The notes: generated by a model not told the origin, from the sequence alone. A DNA stretch of 64,000 bases from an uncultured Clostridia bacterium (GCA_947629335.1 CANRDI010000006.1:34105-98104), one strand, 5' to 3'. Positions 8,866 to 17,794 are shown, counted from the stretch's first letter. Made by a program: numbers and translations.

Positions 8866-9735
8866 TCAGCCTGTAATAAGCTCTCTTATGGGCGTTTGCG
8901 AAACAATCTCATACACGCCTGCGGCAATGCACAGAACGCCTAAAACCGCCGTATAGATCCCGAATATTTTAAATCTGTTCTTTTTCAGCAGCCAATCGAC
9001 GAGCTTTATTGCCAAAAATCCCACAATCGCCGAGATGACAAAGCCTATTCCGAGCATTACCCAATCTATATCGGTTTCGCTATGCACTGCGTCCCCAAGC
9101 TCTAAAACGCTTCCGCCCAAAATCGCGGGAATGCCGAGTATAAACGCGAATGTTACAGCCGTTTGCTTTGACAGTCCGCAGAACAGCCCCGCGGCTGTCG
9201 TAGAGCCCGACCTCGAAACTCCCGGAAACAGCGCTACGCACTGAAATGCTCCCACAACAAGCGCGTCACTTATCTTCATATCCTTTCCGAGTTTTTGACC
9301 CGTGCATCTGTCGGACATAAACAGTATGATCGAGGTAAACAAAAACGCCGCTCCCTCGAAAATTATGTCGCCGTCGCCCTGACGCGAGGTAAAGAAATCC
9401 TTTACGAGATAGCACGGTACAAGCATAAGCGTCGCAAATATCACCATAAACATCATTCTGCGGTCGGAGTTCATTTTCTTCCACGAGAATTTTCCCGTGA
9501 AAATATCCTTTATTGTAAGGAAAAACTCTTTTATCATTCCCCAGATTGTACTCCGAAACGCGATAAATACCGCAAGAAGCGTTCCGAGGTGGAGCGCAAT
9601 AGACAAAATAAGCGCGGCTTCTCCGTCAACTCCCGTCAAATGCTGGATAACAGAAAGATGCCCTGAGCTTGAAACAGGCAGAAACTCCGTCAGTCCCTGC
9701 ACTACCGCCTGAATTATTACAGTTATGTAATCCAT
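8866..9735 (-). CDS. uppP: Undecaprenyl-diphosphatase UppP (BacA)
   Basis: An integral membrane phosphatase that recycles undecaprenyl pyrophosphate to the monophosphate carrier for wall synthesis; its loss or overexpression changes bacitracin sensitivity. Both signature motifs are present: LTEFLPVSSSGHLSV near the N-terminus and PGVSRSGSTT in the middle, with about eight hydrophobic helices. The ORF track begins at 9780, but GGAGG followed by AAAA fixes the start at the ATG at 9735 (MDYITVIIQ), giving 289 residues, close to the family norm. It lies between tepA and ftsK in one direction. Confidence 0.93.
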   Translation of the reverse strand: MDYITVIIQAVVQGLTEFLPVSSSGHLSVIQHLTGVDGEAALILSIALHLGTLLAVFIAFRSTIWGMIKEFFLTIKDIFTGKFSWKKMNSDRRMMFMVIFATLMLVPCYLVKDFFTSRQGDGDIIFEGAAFLFTSIILFMSDRCTGQKLGKDMKISDALVVGAFQCVALFPGVSRSGSTTAAGLFCGLSKQTAVTFAFILGIPAILGGSVLELGDAVHSETDIDWVMLGIGFVISAIVGFLAIKLVDWLLKKNRFKIFGIYTAVLGVLCIAAGVYEIVSQTPIRELITG

Positions 9736-9822
9736 TTTTCCTCCGTCAATTTTCCTCCGCCAAAAGCCGCGATCTCCCACAGGCGCGGCTTTTCGGCAGT
9801 CTGAAGTTCTGTTTTTGCTGAT

Positions 9823-10554
9823 TTACTGTTTTTTCTTTCGTTCTATTTGGGAATAGAGGCTGTTTATCGCGTCCGAAAGCGAGCCAAGCTTATCTATAAG
9901 CCCCTCTGCCACAGCCGCTTTTCCGTCAAGCACCGTTCCTATGTCGAGTACAAGCTCGTCGCGCTCCATCATAAGCTCGGTAAACCGTTCGGGCTTGATA
10001 TTGCTGTTTTTTGCAACAAAATCCGTTATTCGCTCCTGCATTTTCTCAAAATAGCGCATTGTCTGTGGTACTCCGAGCATCATTCCGTTCATTCTTACGG
10101 GATGAATGGTCATAGTCGCGCTCGGCACTATAAAACTCTCCTTTGCAGATACCGCAAGCGGAACGCCTATCGAGTGTCCTCCGCCAAGCACTATCGAAAC
10201 CGTCGGCTTGCTCATTCCCGAAATAAGCTCGGCTATGGCAAGTCCCGCCTCAACGTCTCCCCCGACCGTATTCAGCACGATAAGAAGTCCTTCGACTGTC
10301 GTATCCTGCTCAAACATGGCGAGCGCGGGGATAATATGCTCGTATTTCGTGGATTTTGTGTTTTGCGGAAGCTCGTAATGTCCCTCGATCTGTCCGATTA
10401 TTGACAGGCACTGGATATTATGCGGCGCGTTTTCGGCTTTTGTTATGCCGAAATCGCTCAGGACATTGCTTTGCTGTTCCGAAAGCGGAGCTTCGTTTTC
10501 TTCGGTATTTTCTTTTTCTGCTTTAAAGCTTGATTTAACGTGTTTTTTACTCAT
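9823..10554 (-). CDS. tepA: ClpP-family serine protease TepA/YmfB-like
   Basis: A ClpP/crotonase-fold protease of the translocation-enhancing protein group. After a charged N-terminal tail, the core shows LLIVLNTVGGDVEAGLAIAE, the nucleophile motif GGGHSIGVPLA (Ser in GHS) and the catalytic His in TMTIHPVR. The ORF track starts at 10611; I prefer the ATG at 10554 (MSKKHVKSSFKAE), preceded by GGGGTGGGAT-like G-rich sequence, because the residues before it read as leader. In Bacillus, ymfB/tepA is also close to spoIIIE, so the neighbourhood with uppP and ftsK agrees. Role in protein quality control or secretion is from family knowledge. Confidence 0.85.
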   Translation of the reverse strand: MSKKHVKSSFKAEKENTEENEAPLSEQQSNVLSDFGITKAENAPHNIQCLSIIGQIEGHYELPQNTKSTKYEHIIPALAMFEQDTTVEGLLIVLNTVGGDVEAGLAIAELISGMSKPTVSIVLGGGHSIGVPLAVSAKESFIVPSATMTIHPVRMNGMMLGVPQTMRYFEKMQERITDFVAKNSNIKPERFTELMMERDELVLDIGTVLDGKAAVAEGLIDKLGSLSDAINSLYSQIERKKKQ

Positions 10555-10654
10555 AATCCCACCCCTTTTCCATATTATGCTCAAAATGGACAGGATTATT
10601 CGTTTTTGCATTATGTATCATGCTTTGAAACAAAATCGCACAAGAACACATTAT

Positions 10655-10683
10655 ATTGTATCACAAAAATCAGGAAAAATCAA
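10655..10683 (-). promoter_or_regulatory. Promoter of the tepA-uppP-ftsK operon
   Basis: On the minus strand TTGATT (10683-10678) and TACAAT (10660-10655) are 17 bp apart, about 100 bp before the tepA start. The rest of the 447-bp gap 10555-11001 holds no ORF I can support. Confidence 0.6.
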
Positions 10684-10941
10684 GAGGTTTTATTTATTAT
10701 CGGACAATTATAGTTTTTATTTGTCAATAAAAGGCGATATGGAAAAAAATCAAGTTTCTTTGTCCAAAAACAAAAGTAATTTTCATTTTACATTTCTGCG
10801 CTTGAATTGAAATTTTTTACAATTTAAAAAATCAGGCTGTTGTCCGAAGTATCAGTTTGTGTAAAAACCACAAAATCGGGCTGTAGAGAAATCCGCAGCC
10901 ACGCTGACAACTCGGACTCGGCTTTATCGGCAAACTGAAAT

Positions 10942-10969
10942 GATCCCTCAGACTATTGTCCGAGGGATC
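10942..10969 (-). terminator. Hairpin downstream of the spore-protein gene
   Basis: GATCCCTC and GAGGGATC pair across a 12-nt loop about 30 bp beyond the SASP stop. The T-run is weak on both strands (TTCTTTT on plus, ATTTCAGTTT on minus), so this may be bidirectional or only a stem-loop. Confidence 0.5.
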
Positions 10970-11001
10970 TTCTTTTGGTTATTCAAGAATTAAGGTAAAA
11001 A

Positions 11002-11181
11002 TTACTTGTTAGAACCCTTCTCGTAACTTTCTACCATCTTTTTTACCATCATTCCGCCTACAGAACCTGCCTGTCTTGCGGTGATGTCGCCGTTATAACC
11101 GTTTGTAAGATTTACGCCTACTTCATTTGCAGACTGCATCTTGAGGTTTTCGAGACTTGCTTTAGACTGTTTATTAGACAT
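11002..11181 (-). CDS. Alpha/beta-type small acid-soluble spore protein (SASP)
   Basis: A 59-residue ORF just under the ORF-track cutoff. The translation MSNKQSKASLENLKMQSANE then EVGVNLTNGYNGDITARQAGSVGG carries both SASP signatures: KxxxANEVGVxL around the germination-protease site and the GxITxRxxGxxGG DNA-contact stretch. These proteins coat spore DNA, shift it to an A-like form and protect it from UV and heat, then are degraded during germination. AGGAG lies 7 nt before the ATG. Its presence is the strongest sign that the organism is a spore former. Expression would be expected from a forespore sigma-G promoter; I did not find a convincing one. Confidence 0.95.
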   Translation of the reverse strand: MSNKQSKASLENLKMQSANEVGVNLTNGYNGDITARQAGSVGGMMVKKMVESYEKGSNK

Positions 11182-11322
11182 AGTTATTCTCCTTGATCAA
11201 ATCATTACTGCAAAGTTTTAAGAATAAATCAATAAATGATTTGTTCGCCTTTGCTGTATTATTATTTTCTCCCGTATCAAAAATATTAAAGGGAATTGTT
11301 TGCGAATTAGTAAAAAACTGAC

Positions 11323-11351
11323 TTGAAAAAAATTTGCGAATGATATATAAT
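11323..11351 (+). promoter_or_regulatory. Promoter of the GH5 glycanase operon
   Basis: TTGAAA and TATAAT with a 17-bp spacer. Transcription would start near 11358, leaving a 5' untranslated leader of about 165 nt before the GH5 start at 11525. Confidence 0.7.
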
Positions 11352-11394
11352 AAAATCAGATCGTAATTTTTTTACGAAATTTTTTTCTTATGCT

Positions 11395-11454
11395 GTCGGC
11401 GGTATACATCACAGATCATTTGCCGCAAGTTTATATGTGGTTTTATCCGCCGAC
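11395..11454 (+). promoter_or_regulatory. Long-range stem in the GH5 leader
   Basis: GTCGGCGG (11395-11402) and CCGCCGAC (11447-11454) are perfect complements enclosing 44 nt in the middle of the untranslated leader. An 8-bp GC-rich stem in an otherwise AT-rich leader suggests a folded regulatory RNA or an operator. It matches no riboswitch class I can recognise. Confidence 0.4.
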
Positions 11455-11524
11455 CGCTGTTATACAACAGTTTTGCAAAAACAAAACCGATATCCGACTA
11501 TCTTAAACTATAAGGAGTGATATT

Positions 11525-12778
11525 TTGAAGAAATTAAAGAACATCATCAGCGTTATTCTGTGCGCTTCGATCTGCATATCGGCGGCAGGCTGTGAGAGGA
11601 CAAGATTTAAAAGGAAAGATACCTCAGACGAGTCGTCATACAGCAGCGAAAATTCGGAAAACATTTCCGACCCCGACAGCTCGGATAACAGCTTTGAAAA
11701 CGTTGATGACGACGAAATGAATGTGTTTGAAATGGTCGAGGATATGAAAATAGGCTGGAATTTAGGAAACACATTTGACGCGAGCGATTGTACATGGCTT
11801 TCGGACGAGATGCAATATGAAAGCGCATGGAACGGAGTAATGACCCGCGAAGAGCATATACTGACGCTTAAAAACGCGGGATTTAACGCGATAAGAATAC
11901 CCGTTTCATGGCACAACCATGTCGACGGAAATTATAACATAAGCGAGCCTTGGCTCGACAGAGTTGAAGAAGTCATAAATTGGTGTCTGAACTGCGGTAT
12001 GTACGTTATACTTAACATTCATCACGACAACAGCACGCAGTTTATGTATCCCAACAGTCAATATCTTACGCAATCGGTAAATTATGTCACTAAAATCTGG
12101 GAGCAGCTTTCAGAACGCTTTAAGAACTACAGTCATAAACTGATATTCGAGAGCATGAACGAGCCGCGTCTTGTCGGACATAACAACGAATGGTGGATAG
12201 ACCCGAACAATGCCGACTGTAAAGATTCAATATCCTGCATAAACGAGATAAATCAGGCCTTTGTAAACACCGTCAGAGCCTCCGGCGGCAACAACGCGAC
12301 GCGCTTTCTTATGTGTCCCGGATATGACGCGTCGGCTGACGGAGCGCTGAACAGCGGATTTATTCTGCCGACAGACCCTGTTTCCGAAAACGAAAACCGC
12401 ATAATTGTAACCGTTCATGCATATGTTCCCTATGAATTTGCGCTTAATAAATGGGGAACAAACTCTTGGTCAGCGTCAAATCAGAGCGACGCGGACGGAG
12501 TTACCGTCTTTATGGATAATCTTTACAATAAGTTTATCAGCAACGGCACAGCCGTCATAATCGACGAATTCGGCGCTCTCGACAAATACGGAAATCTTGA
12601 TACGCGGACAGAATTTGCGGCATTTTATGTCAAAGCCGCCCGCGAACGAGGAATGACCTGCTTTTGGTGGGACAACAACGCCTTTGATACCGACGGCGAG
12701 AACTTCGGACTGCTTGACAGAGCTTCAAACAGTTGGAGAAATGACAGCATAGTAAAGGCGCTGGTCGAAAACTCTTAG
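11525..12778 (+). CDS. GH5 family glycanase (endoglucanase-type), lipoprotein
   Basis: A 417-residue extracellular glycoside hydrolase. The N-terminus MKKLKNIISVILCASICISA leads to the lipobox AAGC, so the enzyme is lipid-anchored; an acidic Ser-rich linker follows to about residue 65. The TIM-barrel starts with KIGWNLGNTFDA, typical of GH5. The acid/base Glu is in the SMNEPR motif, the nucleophile Glu in IIDEFGAL, and the conserved WHNH and IHHD segments lie between. It probably cleaves beta-1,4 glucans or mannans outside the cell; the precise substrate cannot be read off. It begins with TTG or the equivalent codon behind AAGGAGTGATATT. plsC follows after 33 bp in the same direction. Confidence 0.88.
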   Translation: MKKLKNIISVILCASICISAAGCERTRFKRKDTSDESSYSSENSENISDPDSSDNSFENVDDDEMNVFEMVEDMKIGWNLGNTFDASDCTWLSDEMQYESAWNGVMTREEHILTLKNAGFNAIRIPVSWHNHVDGNYNISEPWLDRVEEVINWCLNCGMYVILNIHHDNSTQFMYPNSQYLTQSVNYVTKIWEQLSERFKNYSHKLIFESMNEPRLVGHNNEWWIDPNNADCKDSISCINEINQAFVNTVRASGGNNATRFLMCPGYDASADGALNSGFILPTDPVSENENRIIVTVHAYVPYEFALNKWGTNSWSASNQSDADGVTVFMDNLYNKFISNGTAVIIDEFGALDKYGNLDTRTEFAAFYVKAARERGMTCFWWDNNAFDTDGENFGLLDRASNSWRNDSIVKALVENS

Positions 12779-12811
12779 TTCTTCAATGAATTTAAAAACA
12801 GAGGAAAATCT

Positions 12812-13609
12812 ATGCACCCGATTTTGATTATTTTGATACTGAGTTTGATATGCTCAGTCGCGCTGTCCGTTATTATAGGAAATTCATGGCTGATATTGCC
12901 GATTTTCTGCGGAGCGGCGGCGGGATTGGGATTGTTGTTCTGGCTGATACTTCTGGCATTTTCCGCGGTCGTGCCTCACGGGAAAATTTACCGCGAACCG
13001 TCGAAGCTGTATTTAAGACTGCTGAACCTTGCGTATGCGTTCGTATGCGAAGGCGCAAGAGCAAGAATAAATGCAAAAGGACTTGAAAAACTGCCCGAAA
13101 AACCGTTCCTGCTCGTTTCAAACCACCGCTCGCAGCTTGACAATATGGTTCAGAGCCTTGTTTTAAGACCGAGAAAGATAGCGTTTATTGCAAAAGCCGA
13201 GCTGTTTAAAATCCCTATCGTAAGAGGAATGATAACGCGCTGCTGTTATCTGTCGCTCGGCAGGAAAAGCACAAAGGGAGACCGAAGCGCCGTTGAAACA
13301 GCAGAGGACTATATAAACAGAAATGTTTTGTCAATTGGCGTATATCCCGAAGGACACCGCTCGAAAGACCGACAGATGCTGAAATTTCATGCGGGGAGCT
13401 TTAAAATTGCCATTGACACGGGCTGTCCTATCGTTGTTTCGGCGGTCATGGGAACAGAAAAAGTCCACAAACGCTTTCCGTTTAGAAAAACAGACGTTTA
13501 TTTTGACATTATCGACGTAATCGACCCAAATGGCAGAAAATCGGTAGAGCTTTCCGAGGAGATACATGAAATAATTCAAAAATATGTGAATGATAATGAA
13601 AAGGAGTAA
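12812..13609 (+). CDS. plsC: 1-acyl-sn-glycerol-3-phosphate acyltransferase (PlsC family)
   Basis: A 265-residue membrane-bound acyltransferase that would make phosphatidic acid from lysophosphatidic acid. Two hydrophobic helices occupy about residues 3-55; the catalytic HX4D box appears as SNHRSQLDN, and the glycerol-phosphate-binding block as YPEGHRSKDR. Length and order fit the PlsC family. GAGGAAA precedes the ATG. Only 2 bp separate its stop from the diacylglycerol kinase-like gene, so the two lipid genes are surely co-expressed, which makes phosphatidic acid metabolism the common theme. Confidence 0.88.
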   Translation: MHPILIILILSLICSVALSVIIGNSWLILPIFCGAAAGLGLLFWLILLAFSAVVPHGKIYREPSKLYLRLLNLAYAFVCEGARARINAKGLEKLPEKPFLLVSNHRSQLDNMVQSLVLRPRKIAFIAKAELFKIPIVRGMITRCCYLSLGRKSTKGDRSAVETAEDYINRNVLSIGVYPEGHRSKDRQMLKFHAGSFKIAIDTGCPIVVSAVMGTEKVHKRFPFRKTDVYFDIIDVIDPNGRKSVELSEEIHEIIQKYVNDNEKE

Positions 13610-13611
13610 AA

Positions 13612-14478
13612 ATGGTAGTTTATTACAATCCGCTTGCGGCAAACGGAAAAGGTCTTGAAAATGCCGAAAAAATAAAGGAATATACCGACGCCGAGCTTAA
13701 ATTCAAGGATATTCGGGGAATTGACTTCAAAGAGATACTCAAATCCGAAGAAAAGATAGTTTTATGCGGTGGCGACGGAACAATAAGCAGCTTTGTAAAC
13801 AGCGTCGGCGAAATCCCCGACGAGCGGGAAATATACTATTTCCCCGCAGGAACGGGAAACGATTTTACCAGAGATATAGAAAAAGACGGACTTATACTTT
13901 TAAATCCCTACATAAAAGACCTTCCGACAGCAGAGATAAAAGGAAGGACATATAAAGTCCTGAACGGTATAGGATACGGGATCGACGGATACTGCTGCGA
14001 ACAAGGCGACAAACAGCGCGCAAAATCGGACAAGCCCGTAAATTACACCGCCATTGCGATAAAGGGCGTGCTTATAAACTTTAAACCCGCAAATGCCGTT
14101 GTTACTGTGGATGGGAAGAAATACGAGTATAAAAAAGTGTGGCTTGCACCGACAATGAACGGCAGATATTACGGCGGAGGAATGTGCGTAACGCCAAATC
14201 AGGACAGACTGAACAAAGACCGAAAGATAACGTTTGCCGTATGGCACGGCGCAGGCAAACTGAAAACCCTTATGCGTTTTTCTTCGATATTCAAGGGCGA
14301 GCATATAAAATATAAAGAAATGTTTGAAATGATTGAAGGATACGACGTTGAGGTAAGATTTGACCGTCCGACGCCGCTCCAGGTTGACGGCGAAACTATC
14401 TCGAATGTCGAAAGCTATACAATGAAAAGCGCCGCAGCGGCTGCCAACAAAAAGCCTGCGGACAGCAAAAACGCTTGA
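13612..14478 (+). CDS. Diacylglycerol/lipid kinase family protein (DagK/YegS-like)
   Basis: A 288-residue soluble lipid kinase. The nucleotide-binding signature CGGDGTISSFVNSV and the following PAGTGNDFTRDI are the conserved DAGK catalytic-domain blocks. The C-terminal half contains the beta-sandwich with the conserved QVDGE close to the end (PLQVDGETI). It would phosphorylate diacylglycerol or a related lipid using ATP. The gene begins 2 bp after plsC, with AAGGAG supplied from the end of plsC. The last 20 residues are Ala/Lys-rich and probably disordered. Confidence 0.87.
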   Translation: MVVYYNPLAANGKGLENAEKIKEYTDAELKFKDIRGIDFKEILKSEEKIVLCGGDGTISSFVNSVGEIPDEREIYYFPAGTGNDFTRDIEKDGLILLNPYIKDLPTAEIKGRTYKVLNGIGYGIDGYCCEQGDKQRAKSDKPVNYTAIAIKGVLINFKPANAVVTVDGKKYEYKKVWLAPTMNGRYYGGGMCVTPNQDRLNKDRKITFAVWHGAGKLKTLMRFSSIFKGEHIKYKEMFEMIEGYDVEVRFDRPTPLQVDGETISNVESYTMKSAAAAANKKPADSKNA

Positions 14479-14531
14479 TGATAAGAGATATTTCTTATTC
14501 AGGCGGACAGTGAGGTTTTCGCGGAAATTTT

Positions 14532-15563
14532 TCAGCTTATCCTTGCGACCTTAAATTCGGAGTTTTCGTTTATCTCAAATTTTTCAAATATACCGTCCGT
14601 AACTCGGACGGTATTGTCATTGACGACAAAAACTGCCTCAAAATTACCGTATTCCCTCCAAAAGCGCTCCGCTTTTTCGTATCCCATAACGAACAGAGCT
14701 GTCGAAAGCGCGTCGCACAGCTCTCCGTTATCTGCGATTATCGTCACCGAAAGCAGGTCGTTGTTTACGGGATATCCCGTTTCGGGGTCAATTATATGTC
14801 CGTAAACCACATCATCTTCAATAAAATACCGCTGATAATTTCCCGAAGTCACCGCCGCGCAGTCCGAGACCGAAAGAACGCCTATATTGTTATTTGGGTC
14901 AAGAGGGTCGGCTACGCCGATTTTCCAGGGAGTGCCGTCGGGTTTGTTTCCGACAAGCTGAATATTTCCGCCGAGGTTTATCAGAGCGGAATTTACGCAG
15001 TTTTCTCTGAGTATTTTCGAACATTCCTCGCCTGCATAGCCCTTTGCGACCGCGCCAAGATCAAGCATAACGCCGCTTTCGAGGGAAATTTTATTTTCAT
15101 TTTTATGCACTTTATCTGCGCCTATATTTTTCAAAAGTTCTGCAATTTCTTCATCATTCGGAATGCGGTATTCGCCCGTTGTAAATCCCCATTCACGAAG
15201 TATCGGGTAAATAGTAGGGTCAAGCGCGCCGCCTGTCTTTTCCGACATTTCGAGCGCGAAACCTATAAGTTCGGCGGATTCGGGGCTGAGTTCGGCAGTT
15301 CCCGCGCTGTTCAGCTTAAATATCTCGCTATTTTCATCTGTCACGGAAAACAGCTTTTCAAGTTCCGTCACACGTTCTTTTGCTTTTTGCGCAGCTCCCT
15401 CATCTCCGCCGTATGCTTCTATGGTCATATATGTATCCATAGCGAAGAATGAAACAGATGTTTTCTTGTCCTCGGATTTGCATGACGAAAGAACAAGGCT
15501 CATTATTATCAATAATAAAGGTATAAAACGTTTCACAAATTTGCTCCCGAAAATTTTATTCAT
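14532..15563 (-). CDS. apbE: FAD:protein FMN transferase (ApbE), lipoprotein
   Basis: A 343-residue exported flavin transferase. The signal ends in the lipobox LSSC (Cys near residue 28), so it is anchored outside the membrane. Motifs in order: FFAMDTYMTIEAYG, GGALDPTIYPILREWGF, the Mg/FAD segment LDLGAVAKGYAGE, NLGGNIQLVG and HIIDPETGYPV. ApbE attaches FMN to Thr/Ser of Rnf/Nqr subunits and other secreted flavoproteins; none of those partners is in this window. It converges on the lipid-kinase gene with a 53-bp gap. Confidence 0.92.
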   Translation of the reverse strand: MNKIFGSKFVKRFIPLLLIIMSLVLSSCKSEDKKTSVSFFAMDTYMTIEAYGGDEGAAQKAKERVTELEKLFSVTDENSEIFKLNSAGTAELSPESAELIGFALEMSEKTGGALDPTIYPILREWGFTTGEYRIPNDEEIAELLKNIGADKVHKNENKISLESGVMLDLGAVAKGYAGEECSKILRENCVNSALINLGGNIQLVGNKPDGTPWKIGVADPLDPNNNIGVLSVSDCAAVTSGNYQRYFIEDDVVYGHIIDPETGYPVNNDLLSVTIIADNGELCDALSTALFVMGYEKAERFWREYGNFEAVFVVNDNTVRVTDGIFEKFEINENSEFKVARIS

Positions 15564-15677
15564 GCTGTCGATAAAGCCGCATCGTGTCGTCAGACTCAGA
15601 TCCGACTATTTTTACAGTCATTTATGCTTTATGATAACATAATTAAAAAATTTTGTCAATAATTTTTTTAAAACCCC

Positions 15678-15706
15678 TTGACAATTTATTTCCTATGTGC
15701 TATAAT
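15678..15706 (+). promoter_or_regulatory. Promoter of rplJ-rplL
   Basis: Perfect TTGACA and TATAAT hexamers with a 17-bp spacer, as expected for a highly expressed ribosomal-protein operon. Confidence 0.85.
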
Positions 15707-15711
15707 ATCAT

Positions 15712-15860
15712 TGCTGTTCTAAAGACAGCAGGTTGACGAATGGGTCTATAATGCGTTATGCGCCTGCCGAAGAATGGGAATATGTATATTAAAGGCTGTT
15801 ATGCGGTTAATAGAATTGTTCTCTCTTCTTGTCTTAAAACAAGAAGATTTTGTTTTTTTG
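15712..15860 (+). ncRNA. Ribosomal protein L10 leader
   Basis: The untranslated leader between the promoter and rplJ has the expected features of the L10 leader of Firmicutes: AGACAGCAGGTTGACGAATGGG near the start (excerpt GACAGCAGGTTGACGAATGG), a GCCGAAGAATGGGAATATG-like kink-turn region, and a terminator at its end. In this class L10 or the L10-(L12)4 complex binds the leader to repress its own operon. The call rests on position, length and motif; a covariance-model search would confirm it. Confidence 0.85.
15825..15859 (+). terminator. Attenuator terminator at the end of the L10 leader
   Basis: CTTCTTGT pairs with ACAAGAAG across CTTAAA, followed by ATTTTGTTTTTTTG. It lies 33 bp before rplJ, so it acts as the expression switch of the leader. 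Confidence 0.85.
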
Positions 15861-15891
15861 ACAGCAAAATTCTACAGAAGGAGTGAATTTA

Positions 15892-16401
15892 ATGCCAAGT
15901 CAAATCGTTCTCTCTAAAAAGCAGGAATTCGTAAACGAGCTTGCAGAAAAGCTTAAAAACTCGGTTTGCGGCGTTCTGTTTGATTACAAGGGCATTACGG
16001 TTGAGGACGACACGAAGCTCAGAAAAGAGCTTCGTGAAAGCGGCGTAGACTATTTTGTAGTCAAGAACACGCTGCTCAAGCGCGCGTGCGATATGGTCGG
16101 TCTTGAGGGGCTTGAGCCTGCTCTCGAAGGCACTACGGCTATCGCGCTTTCTGCCGAGGACATTATAGCGGGTCCGAAAATTCTTAACAAAAAGGTTGAG
16201 GATTCTAAGGGTCAGTTTGCTATAAAGCTCGGCTTTGTAGAGGGCAAAGTCATTTCCAAGGAAGAGGTAGAGGCTTATGCAAAGCTCCCGTCCAAGGAAA
16301 CTCTGCTTTCTCAGCTTGTATTTATGCTGCAGTCGCCTATGCAGCGTCTTGCTATCGCAATAAGCGAGATCGAGAAGAAACAGGGCGGAGAGTCCGCATA
16401 A
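15892..16401 (+). CDS. rplJ: 50S ribosomal protein L10
   Basis: A 169-residue L10 (uL10), which forms the base of the ribosomal stalk and holds L7/L12 dimers that recruit translation GTPases. The N-terminal MPSQIVLSKKQEFVNELAEK and the following GITVEDDTKLRKELRESGVDY are typical, and the C-terminal helix binds L12. The ORF track starts at a GTG at 15883, but GAAGGAG 8 nt before the ATG at 15892 fixes the start. rplL follows after 60 bp. Regulated by the L10 leader upstream. Confidence 0.97.
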   Translation: MPSQIVLSKKQEFVNELAEKLKNSVCGVLFDYKGITVEDDTKLRKELRESGVDYFVVKNTLLKRACDMVGLEGLEPALEGTTAIALSAEDIIAGPKILNKKVEDSKGQFAIKLGFVEGKVISKEEVEAYAKLPSKETLLSQLVFMLQSPMQRLAIAISEIEKKQGGESA

Positions 16402-16461
16402 ATGCGCGGCTTTTTAAACTTTTACGAATTTTAAGACAAAACATAATGGAGGTAAATTAAA

Positions 16462-16839
16462 ATGGCTTCTGAGAAGATCACAAAAATTATTGACGAAGTA
16501 AAAGAGCTTTCTGTTCTTGAACTTAATGAGCTTGTAAAGGCTCTTGAAGAGGAATTCGGCGTTAGCGCGGCGGCTGTTGCGGCTGCTCCTGCTGCGGGCG
16601 GCGCGGCTGCTCCTGCTGCTGAGGAAAAGACCGAGTTTGATGTAGTTCTTACATCGTTCGGCGACGCGAAGATGGCTGTTATCAAGGCTGTTAAGGAGGC
16701 TTGCGGGCTCGGACTTAAAGAGGCTAAAGAGCTTGTTGAGGCTGCTCCTAAGGCTATCAAGGAAGGCGCTCCCAAGGCTGAGGCTGAAGAGCTTAAGAAG
16801 AAGCTCGAAGAAGCAGGCGCAAAGGTTGAGCTCAAGTAA
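16462..16839 (+). CDS. rplL: 50S ribosomal protein L7/L12
   Basis: A 125-residue L7/L12 (bL12). The N-terminal dimerisation domain ([20 protein letters not shown]) is followed by an Ala/Gly-rich hinge ([13 protein letters not shown]) and the C-terminal factor-binding domain with [21 protein letters not shown] precedes the ATG. It is present in several copies per ribosome, so strong initiation is expected. The operon ends at the terminator immediately downstream. Confidence 0.98.
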   Translation: MASEKITKIIDEVKELSVLELNELVKALEEEFGVSAAAVAAAPAAGGAAAPAAEEKTEFDVVLTSFGDAKMAVIKAVKEACGLGLKEAKELVEAAPKAIKEGAPKAEAEELKKKLEEAGAKVELK

Positions 16840-16861
16840 TTTTGTTGCTTTAACAAAACTA

Positions 16862-16891
16862 ATCCGCTCTCAAAAGAGGGCGGATCTTTTT
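16862..16891 (+). terminator. Intrinsic terminator of rplJ-rplL
   Basis: ATCCGCTCTC pairs with GAGGGCGGAT (one G-T) across AAAA and is followed by CTTTTTG, 22 bp after the rplL stop. Confidence 0.88.
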
Positions 16892-17035
16892 GTATTAAGA
16901 AGACAAATAAAGTGCATTTCCATTGTCGCTTCAGCACATAAAGACAGGGCACAGGGGCGCGTGCCGCGCCTTGCGGTGCTGTCGGATAGCAAAAGTGCCG
17001 TTCGATTTGCAATTCTTACCTCTTACCTCTAACAT

Positions 17036-17794
17036 TCACATCGGTGTAATGAGATATCCGTTATTCTTCCAATATTCTATGACCTTCGGCAACACCTTTG
17101 TATTCGTTTCGGAAACGGCGTGAAGCAGATAAACCGCGCCGTTATGCGTTTTTGATGTGATTTTGTCAAACGCGGATTGTTCTGACGGCTGTTTGTCGGT
17201 GAGCCAATCCTCATAGGCAAAGCTCCAGAGTACAGTCGTATAACCAAGCTCTCTCGCCGCGGCAAGCACTTTTTCGGAAAACTCGCCCTTCGGTGGACGC
17301 ATAACGTACATATCATAGCCGAAATTCTCGCTTATATATTCGTGCAGCTTTGAAAGCTCGTCAAAAATCTCCTCGTCGGTACATTCGGGAAGCGACGGGT
17401 GGGTGTAGGTGTGATTTCCGACTGTATGTCCCTCGTCTATCATTCTTTTCACAAGTTCGGGATTTTTCTCAGCATAATCATATGTCACGAAAAAAACCGC
17501 CTTTACGTTTTCTTTTTTTAGAGTGTCAAGTATCCGCGCCGTACAGCCGTTTTCATAGCCCTCGTCAAACGTCAGCCAAAGGCGCTTGTTTTCGGCTTCT
17601 CCAATGAAAAGCGCGCCCATGTCGCCGTATTGCGCCTGCGCCTGAATTGCGCCGAGCGGACGGTTTTCGCTGTCTGTTTCAACGCCCATTCCATAAGCGA
17701 TTTTTTCGTTTCGGTATCCCGAAATGTCCGCGTGCGCCGCAGAAGTTTGTGATATAAGTGCTGCGGCAAGAATTGCCGTAAATAATTTCTTCAA
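17036..17794 (-). CDS. pdaA: Polysaccharide deacetylase, PdaA-like (delta-lactam-biosynthetic de-N-acetylase)
   Basis: A 252-residue secreted NodB-fold deacetylase. A signal peptide spans about residues 1-22 (AILAAALISQTSAAHA). The catalytic blocks are WLTFDEGYENG (metal-binding Asp), HTVGNHTYTHPSL (the two His ligands) and MRPPKGEFS; the C-terminal LLHAVSETN carries the final His. The wording FDEGYENG and HPSLP matches PdaA, which deacetylates muramic acid so that muramic delta-lactam can form in spore cortex. That agrees with a spore former. It stands alone on the minus strand, converging on rplL. Confidence 0.88.
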   Translation of the reverse strand: MKKLFTAILAAALISQTSAAHADISGYRNEKIAYGMGVETDSENRPLGAIQAQAQYGDMGALFIGEAENKRLWLTFDEGYENGCTARILDTLKKENVKAVFFVTYDYAEKNPELVKRMIDEGHTVGNHTYTHPSLPECTDEEIFDELSKLHEYISENFGYDMYVMRPPKGEFSEKVLAAARELGYTTVLWSFAYEDWLTDKQPSEQSAFDKITSKTHNGAVYLLHAVSETNTKVLPKVIEYWKNNGYLITPM

